64,000 nucleotides of DNA from NCBI RefSeq assembly GCF_021369635.1, contig NZ_JAJNBZ010000002.1, positions 313,223 through 377,222 of the forward strand. Direction: 5' to 3'. The position numbers and the translations under genes are program-made. Source of the stretch: Paenibacillus profundus (GTDB taxonomy: Bacteria; Bacillota; Bacilli; Paenibacillales; Paenibacillaceae). Under the pieces are notes generated by a model. That model worked only from the letters and a program-made list of their open reading frames with translations, was not told where the DNA came from and did not search any database. Shown piece after piece: positions 60,133 to 64,000 of the stretch. Every line of letters begins with the position of its first letter. Position 1 is the stretch's first letter.

Positions 60133-61137
60133 ATGAAGAGAAGAAGGGGATCTAGTCTGACTCGAAATCAAATGACATGCATGTTGCTTGCAGCTATAGT
60201 GCTTGTACTCGTGGGGTGTGGAAGCAAGCCGAACGAGGTGCAGCCGTCATCTGCATCTGCCCCAGCTGCTGCGGACACCGCTGCCCCTAAGGCAGATGAA
60301 GTGCGGGAGATCAAACATGCTATGGGTGCAGCGAAAATAAAGGGGACGCCGCAGCGTGTCGTCATTTTGACCAATGAAGGCACTGAAGCATTGCTTGCGT
60401 TGGGCGTGAAGCCGGTTGGAGCCATTCAATCATGGGAAGGCGAGCCATGGCACGATCATATTAAAGATGAAATGCAAGGGGTTAAGGATCTTGGCTATGA
60501 GAGCCAGCCGAACGTTGAAGCGATTCTCGAGCTGAACCCCGATTTGATTATCGGGAACAAAGTGCGTCATGAAAAAATTTACGATCAATTGGCGAAGATT
60601 GCGCCGACCGTATTTTCCGAGGATCTGTCTGGTCAGTGGAAGGTGAACTTCAACCTGTATGCCGAGACGTTGAACAAGCAGGCCGAAGGAGAAAAGGTTA
60701 TGGCGGAGTTCGACCAGCGTGTGGCCGACGCGAAAGCGAAGCTCGGTTCGAAAACGGCGACGAAAGTATCGGTGGTCAAATTCTCGATGAAAGGCGTTCA
60801 AATTTACCAGAAGGATACCTTCAGCGGCGTGCTGCTCGATCAGCTTGGCATGGCTCGTCCGGCTTCGCAGGACAAGGACAACTTCGCCGAGTTTTTGTCG
60901 GAAGAGGGAATGAATGAAATGGACGGCGATATTTTGTTCTACTGGATTTCTGAATCGAAAGGACAGACGGAAGTGTCTGACAATGCGAAGAAATGGATGG
61001 ATAGCCCCGTCTTCAAAAGCTTGAATGTCGCCAAGACGAACCAAGTATTTCAGGTGAACGAAACGATCTGGAATACCGCAGGCGGCATCAAAGCAGCAAA
61101 CTTGCTGCTGGACGATATTATGAAGCGCTTTGAATAA
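60133..61137 (+). CDS. Iron-siderophore ABC transporter binding lipoprotein
   Basis: A 334-aa FeuA/YfiY/FhuD-type binding protein. Lipobox LVGCGS (cysteine at about 31), an Ala/Ser/Pro linker, then the PBP-2 fold (PQRVVILTNEGTEALLALGV, NPDLIIGNKVRH) to the C-terminus. It captures ferric siderophore outside the cell. A Fur box and GGAGG lie upstream. No permease or ATPase genes follow; a terminator does, so it must use a transporter encoded elsewhere. Confidence 0.93.
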   Translation: MKRRRGSSLTRNQMTCMLLAAIVLVLVGCGSKPNEVQPSSASAPAAADTAAPKADEVREIKHAMGAAKIKGTPQRVVILTNEGTEALLALGVKPVGAIQSWEGEPWHDHIKDEMQGVKDLGYESQPNVEAILELNPDLIIGNKVRHEKIYDQLAKIAPTVFSEDLSGQWKVNFNLYAETLNKQAEGEKVMAEFDQRVADAKAKLGSKTATKVSVVKFSMKGVQIYQKDTFSGVLLDQLGMARPASQDKDNFAEFLSEEGMNEMDGDILFYWISESKGQTEVSDNAKKWMDSPVFKSLNVAKTNQVFQVNETIWNTAGGIKAANLLLDDIMKRFE

Positions 61138-61174
61138 TATATGTGGAATGAGGATGAGCATGCGCTCATCCGCT

Positions 61175-61220
61175 AACGAGTAAACCTGTCATCAACGACA
61201 AAGGTCTACTCGTTTTTTTT
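61175..61220 (+). terminator. Terminator of the siderophore-binding protein gene
   Basis: AACGAGTA/TACTCGTT arms with an inner ACCT/AGGT pair, followed by eight T residues. Confidence 0.9.
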
Positions 61221-61320
61221 CTGCTTCAGGTGGAACATTTTACTTGTTCCGGGAAGGAAACGACGGTCTGCGCATAGAATTGCTCTAGCAGGTCGAATTC
61301 AGACAAGGAGCGAGTCACAT

Positions 61321-62298
61321 ATGAAAATAGCGGTTGTTGGCTGCGGAGGCATGGGGCACGTGCATGCGCTTGAGTTTGCAAAAATGCCGAACGTCGAGCT
61401 GGTCGGCGTATGCGATATCGTACCCGAGTTGGCGGAATCGTTGGCGCAACAGACGGGAACGTCCGCGTTCACCTCGTTCGATGCGATGATGTCGTCCGTG
61501 GAAGCGGACATTGTTAGTGTGGCGGTGCCGAGTTATTTGCATAAAGAGCTTGTCATTCAAGCTGCTGCAGCGGGAAAGCATGTCATTTGTGAGAAGCCGA
61601 TTGCGCTGAATGTGGAGGATGCCGAGGAGATGGTCCGCGTGTGCGAAGCGAACGGAGTGCAGTTGTTCGTTGGACATGTGGTGCGCTTTTTCCCGGAATA
61701 TGCGCAAATAAAGCATCAAATAGATGCCGGGCAGATAGGCAAAGTCGGTGTCGCGAACGCGAAACGGGTGGGCGCTCACCCTGGCAACGTCAAATCCTGG
61801 TACAAGGAAGCGGACAAAAGTGGCGGCGTCATCGTTGACTTGATGGTGCACGACATCGACTTCATGCGTTGGGCGCTTGGCGAGGTCAAGTCAGTATACG
61901 GCATGAACAAATATGATGACGACATGGATTATGCGCTAGTAACGCTCGTCTTTGAGAGCGGCGCCGTTGCCAATTTGGAAGCATTCTGGGGATATCCCGG
62001 ATCGTTTCACTATACGGCGGAATTCGCCGGTACTGCAGGACTGGTACAGAGTGATAGCCTGAAGACCCAATCGCTGCAAATTCGTAATAGCGAGGCGGAG
62101 GCGGACGGAGGCAATTTCGTTGAAATTCCGCAAAGTCCGGGATACCGCAATCCGTACACAGTGGAGCTGGAGCACTTTATCGGATGCATTCGCGATGGCA
62201 TTGAGCCGATTGTAACGGCGCGGGATGCTTGCAGGGCGCTCACAATCGCAGCAGCTGCTCAGGAATCGATACGCACCGGCAAGGCGGTTCTGTTGTAA
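61321..62298 (+). CDS. Gfo/Idh/MocA family oxidoreductase 1
   Basis: A 325-aa NAD(P)-dependent sugar or inositol dehydrogenase family protein. The Rossmann fold starts VVGCGGMGHVHA (4-15), the catalytic-region motif is CEKPIALN (about 95; the EKP lysine), and the C-terminal domain has GGVIVDLMVHDIDFM with His. ATG follows AAGGAG. It is followed after 33 bp by a second member of the family; the two probably act on successive or related sugar derivatives. Confidence 0.93.
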   Translation: MKIAVVGCGGMGHVHALEFAKMPNVELVGVCDIVPELAESLAQQTGTSAFTSFDAMMSSVEADIVSVAVPSYLHKELVIQAAAAGKHVICEKPIALNVEDAEEMVRVCEANGVQLFVGHVVRFFPEYAQIKHQIDAGQIGKVGVANAKRVGAHPGNVKSWYKEADKSGGVIVDLMVHDIDFMRWALGEVKSVYGMNKYDDDMDYALVTLVFESGAVANLEAFWGYPGSFHYTAEFAGTAGLVQSDSLKTQSLQIRNSEAEADGGNFVEIPQSPGYRNPYTVELEHFIGCIRDGIEPIVTARDACRALTIAAAAQESIRTGKAVLL

Positions 62299-62331
62299 GC
62301 AACCGCAATTCAATGGGGGAGGGCTCGTGAC

Positions 62332-63318
62332 ATGAAAGGATTGAAGGTAGGGATGATTAGCTTCGCGCACGGACATGCGTACAGCTATTTTCATAGCCTG
62401 AGACAAATACCTGAAGTGCAAATCGTCGGAATTGCCGATGAGGTGCGCAGCCGCGTAGACAGCATCGTCGGCGAATATGGGGTGCCGTACTTTGCTGATT
62501 ATCGCGAATTGCTCGCGCAGGACGTGGATGCCGTCGTCATTTGTTCGGAGAACGCACATCATGCGCAAATGGCAATCGATGCGGCTAACGCTAAGAAGCA
62601 TGTGCTCTGCGAGAAGCCGCTCGGCACGACACTGGAAGAGATGGAGCGCATGATTGCTGCCTGCAAGGACAACGGCGTTCAACTAATGACAGCGTTCCCA
62701 TGCCGGTACTTGGCGGCGGTTGTCCGCGCCAAGGAAGCGGTGGAGCGGGGCGACATTGGCGATATCGTCGCCATCAAAGGCACGAATCACGGCGGCAATC
62801 CAGGCTCCTGGTTCATTGACAAGCAGCTGTCCGGCGGGGGGGCAGCCATGGACCATACGGTGCATGTTATGGATCTGATGAATTGGCTGCTGCAGTCCAA
62901 GGTGACCGAAGTGTACGCTTATGCGGCTACATTGTTCCAAGAGGACCTTGGGGTGGACGATGCCGGCATGGTTCACATCAAATTCGAGAACGGCGTCTTT
63001 GCCGCACTCGATACGAGCTGGTCGCGTCCGAAATCGTTCCCGACCTGGGGCGATGTGACGATGGAGATTGTCGGCACGAAAGGGGTTATTTCCGTCGATG
63101 GCTTCGCGCAGCATAACGATTTGTACAGCGATGAAGCGGGCAAAGGACTGTGGACGTATTGGGGCGACGACATGGATGCGTACATGGTGAAGGACTTCGT
63201 CCGCGCGCTGCTGCAGGGCGAGCCGGTGCCGGTCACGGGCGAAGACGGCTTGCGTTCCACGCAGGTGGCGCTTGCAGCGTATGAATCCGTGAAGCTGGGC
63301 CAGCCGGTCGCGTTATAG
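62332..63318 (+). CDS. Gfo/Idh/MocA family oxidoreductase 2
   Basis: A 328-aa relative of the preceding enzyme with the CEKPLGTTLEE motif (about 88) and GGGAAMDHTVHVMDLMNW. The N-terminal ISFAHGHAYSY replaces the usual GxGxxG, so the nucleotide site is altered: residues 8-17 lack the canonical glycine triplet. It may bind cofactor differently or act on a different step. GGGGGAGG precedes ATG 62332. A terminator follows. Confidence 0.92.
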   Translation: MKGLKVGMISFAHGHAYSYFHSLRQIPEVQIVGIADEVRSRVDSIVGEYGVPYFADYRELLAQDVDAVVICSENAHHAQMAIDAANAKKHVLCEKPLGTTLEEMERMIAACKDNGVQLMTAFPCRYLAAVVRAKEAVERGDIGDIVAIKGTNHGGNPGSWFIDKQLSGGGAAMDHTVHVMDLMNWLLQSKVTEVYAYAATLFQEDLGVDDAGMVHIKFENGVFAALDTSWSRPKSFPTWGDVTMEIVGTKGVISVDGFAQHNDLYSDEAGKGLWTYWGDDMDAYMVKDFVRALLQGEPVPVTGEDGLRSTQVALAAYESVKLGQPVAL

Positions 63319-63361
63319 TACAGAGAGCTTAGGGTATAGAGCATTATAAAAGCTTTATTTA

Positions 63362-63394
63362 AGGGGCATGCCGCTGCGGGTATGCTCTTTTTTT
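63362..63394 (+). terminator. Terminator after the second oxidoreductase
   Basis: Stem GGGGCATGCC/GGGTATGCTC (with wobble pairs) followed by seven T residues. Confidence 0.82.
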
Positions 63395-63512
63395 GCCGTT
63401 CGACTTGTTAAGATAAGGAAGTCTGTTGCTGAGCACAATGAGCATAGAACTTATGATGCATCTGAGCCTTATGAGCCCCCTAGCTTCAGCGAATCTTTAT
63501 ATTTCTTGATTT

Positions 63513-63701
63513 CATTGGATTTTGTCCAATGAGACGGGGACGAATGCGAGTCTTGTATGAAAGTCATTGGATTTCATCCAGCCAGCTCCGCCCAACAAGG
63601 CTGAAAAACAGAAATCCGCCCGATTTGACTGGAGGTTTTCCAATGGAATGAAGATTGCCAGTTTAAAGCAGGGGAAACCACTGCACATTTTCCAATGAAT
63701 G
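63513..63701. repeat. Array of TTGGA/TCCAA palindromic motifs
   Basis: Four related elements: CATTGGATTTTGTCCAATG (63513-63531, a perfect 7-bp hairpin), CATTGGATTTCATCCAG (63565-63581), CTGGAGGTTTTCCAATG (63629-63645) and ATTTTCCAATGAATG (63687-63701), spaced by about 50-65 bp. No gene is evident in 63395-64000 otherwise. Confidence 0.6.
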
Positions 63702-63931
63702 CTCTGTCGCTCGTCACATCTCACTCCGTTAGAGGTTATAAACATCAAATAACATCCCGCCAGCTCGTCAGCTACCGTACTCATCTTCATCACCTTTTAC
63801 TCATTCTCCCACACGCTCAGAAACAGATTTTTGCTTAGAAGGCGAATCAACTTAGTAAACCAACCTGGGCAGGGCAGCTTAGATGCAATATTAGAATAGC
63901 AAAACCCAGAGCACAAACTGAGATACAGACT

Positions 63932-64000
63932 TAGACACAGAGCTAGACACAGAGCTAGACACAGAGCTAGACACAGAGCTAGACACAGAGCTAGACACAG
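63932..64000. repeat. 12-bp tandem repeat running off the window
   Basis: The unit TAGACACAGAGC repeats 5.75 times without change up to the last base. More diverged units appear to precede it (63905-63931). Confidence 0.9.

Noticed and set aside
63512..63793. Minus-strand frame of 93 codons
   Set aside because: It spans the palindromic repeat array and has no start signal; the composition looks non-coding.
63800..63825. Third copy of the CATTCTCCC...TCAG arm
   Set aside because: CATTCTCCC followed 6 nt later by TCAG occurs here, but no other part of the repeat is recognisable, so chance is possible.

Overview
The window is about 64 kb of chromosome from an endospore-forming, aerobic, low-to-mid GC Firmicute, most likely Paenibacillus or a close relative. 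The evidence is a spore germination receptor operon, the spore proteins Tlp, Spo0M and a YhcN/YlaJ-type lipoprotein, a Bacillus-type caa3 cytochrome oxidase operon, YesM/YesN-type two-component systems next to carbohydrate ABC transporters, and strong AGGAGG ribosome binding sites with several TTG and GTG starts. I saw no rRNA, tRNA, CRISPR array, prophage or intact insertion sequence.

Layout. 1-6.2 kb is mostly on the minus strand: msrA (cut by the window edge), an M42 aminopeptidase, phosphoglucomutase pgcA, and a DoxX-pirin pair beside an MhqR-like MarR regulator with matching palindromic operators. 6.3-11.7 kb is a germination receptor operon (A, C, small D, and two tandem B permeases). 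12-15 kb has an N-terminally truncated MFS gene, a TspO-like membrane protein and a DUF2062 protein. 15-22 kb is a YesN/YesM two-component system divergent from a sugar ABC importer, followed by a PIG-L deacetylase. 23.6-28.1 kb is an OmpR-type two-component system with a large glycosidase-like lipoprotein, followed by a decayed alkD gene. 28.8-31.4 kb has a cystine symporter (tcyP) and a VanY-like carboxypeptidase.

31.5-46 kb is a mixed housekeeping and sporulation stretch: tlp, an AbrB-like protein, relP, a UvrD-like helicase, zinc-ribbon and TrmB proteins, mscL, a DagK-like kinase, spo0M, a VTT membrane protein, an MFS exporter, a serine hydrolase, a second methionine aminopeptidase and a YhcN-like lipoprotein. 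47.2-53.1 kb is the ctaCDEFG-ctaM respiratory operon behind a strong promoter and a leader of about 250 nt. 53.5-58 kb is a YtrA-type ABC operon preceded by a perfect 26-bp operator. 58.4-61.1 kb is a Btr-like AraC regulator with a fused binding-protein domain, then a Fur-boxed siderophore-binding lipoprotein. 61.3-63.3 kb holds two Gfo/Idh/MocA dehydrogenases, and the window ends in palindromic and tandem repeats.

The least explained material is between genes. A diverged repeat of about 300 bp occurs at 23.05 and 53.18 kb; both copies keep the same nested inverted arms and a conserved loop while other paired bases change together, as expected of a structured RNA or a hairpin mobile element. 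There is also a 203-bp MITE-like element with perfect 10-bp ends and a collapsed second copy. The coordinated systems best supported by sequence are quinone/redox defence (MhqR-DoxX-pirin), iron-siderophore uptake (Fur-Btr-SBP) and envelope response (YtrA ABC; two-component system plus lipoprotein).
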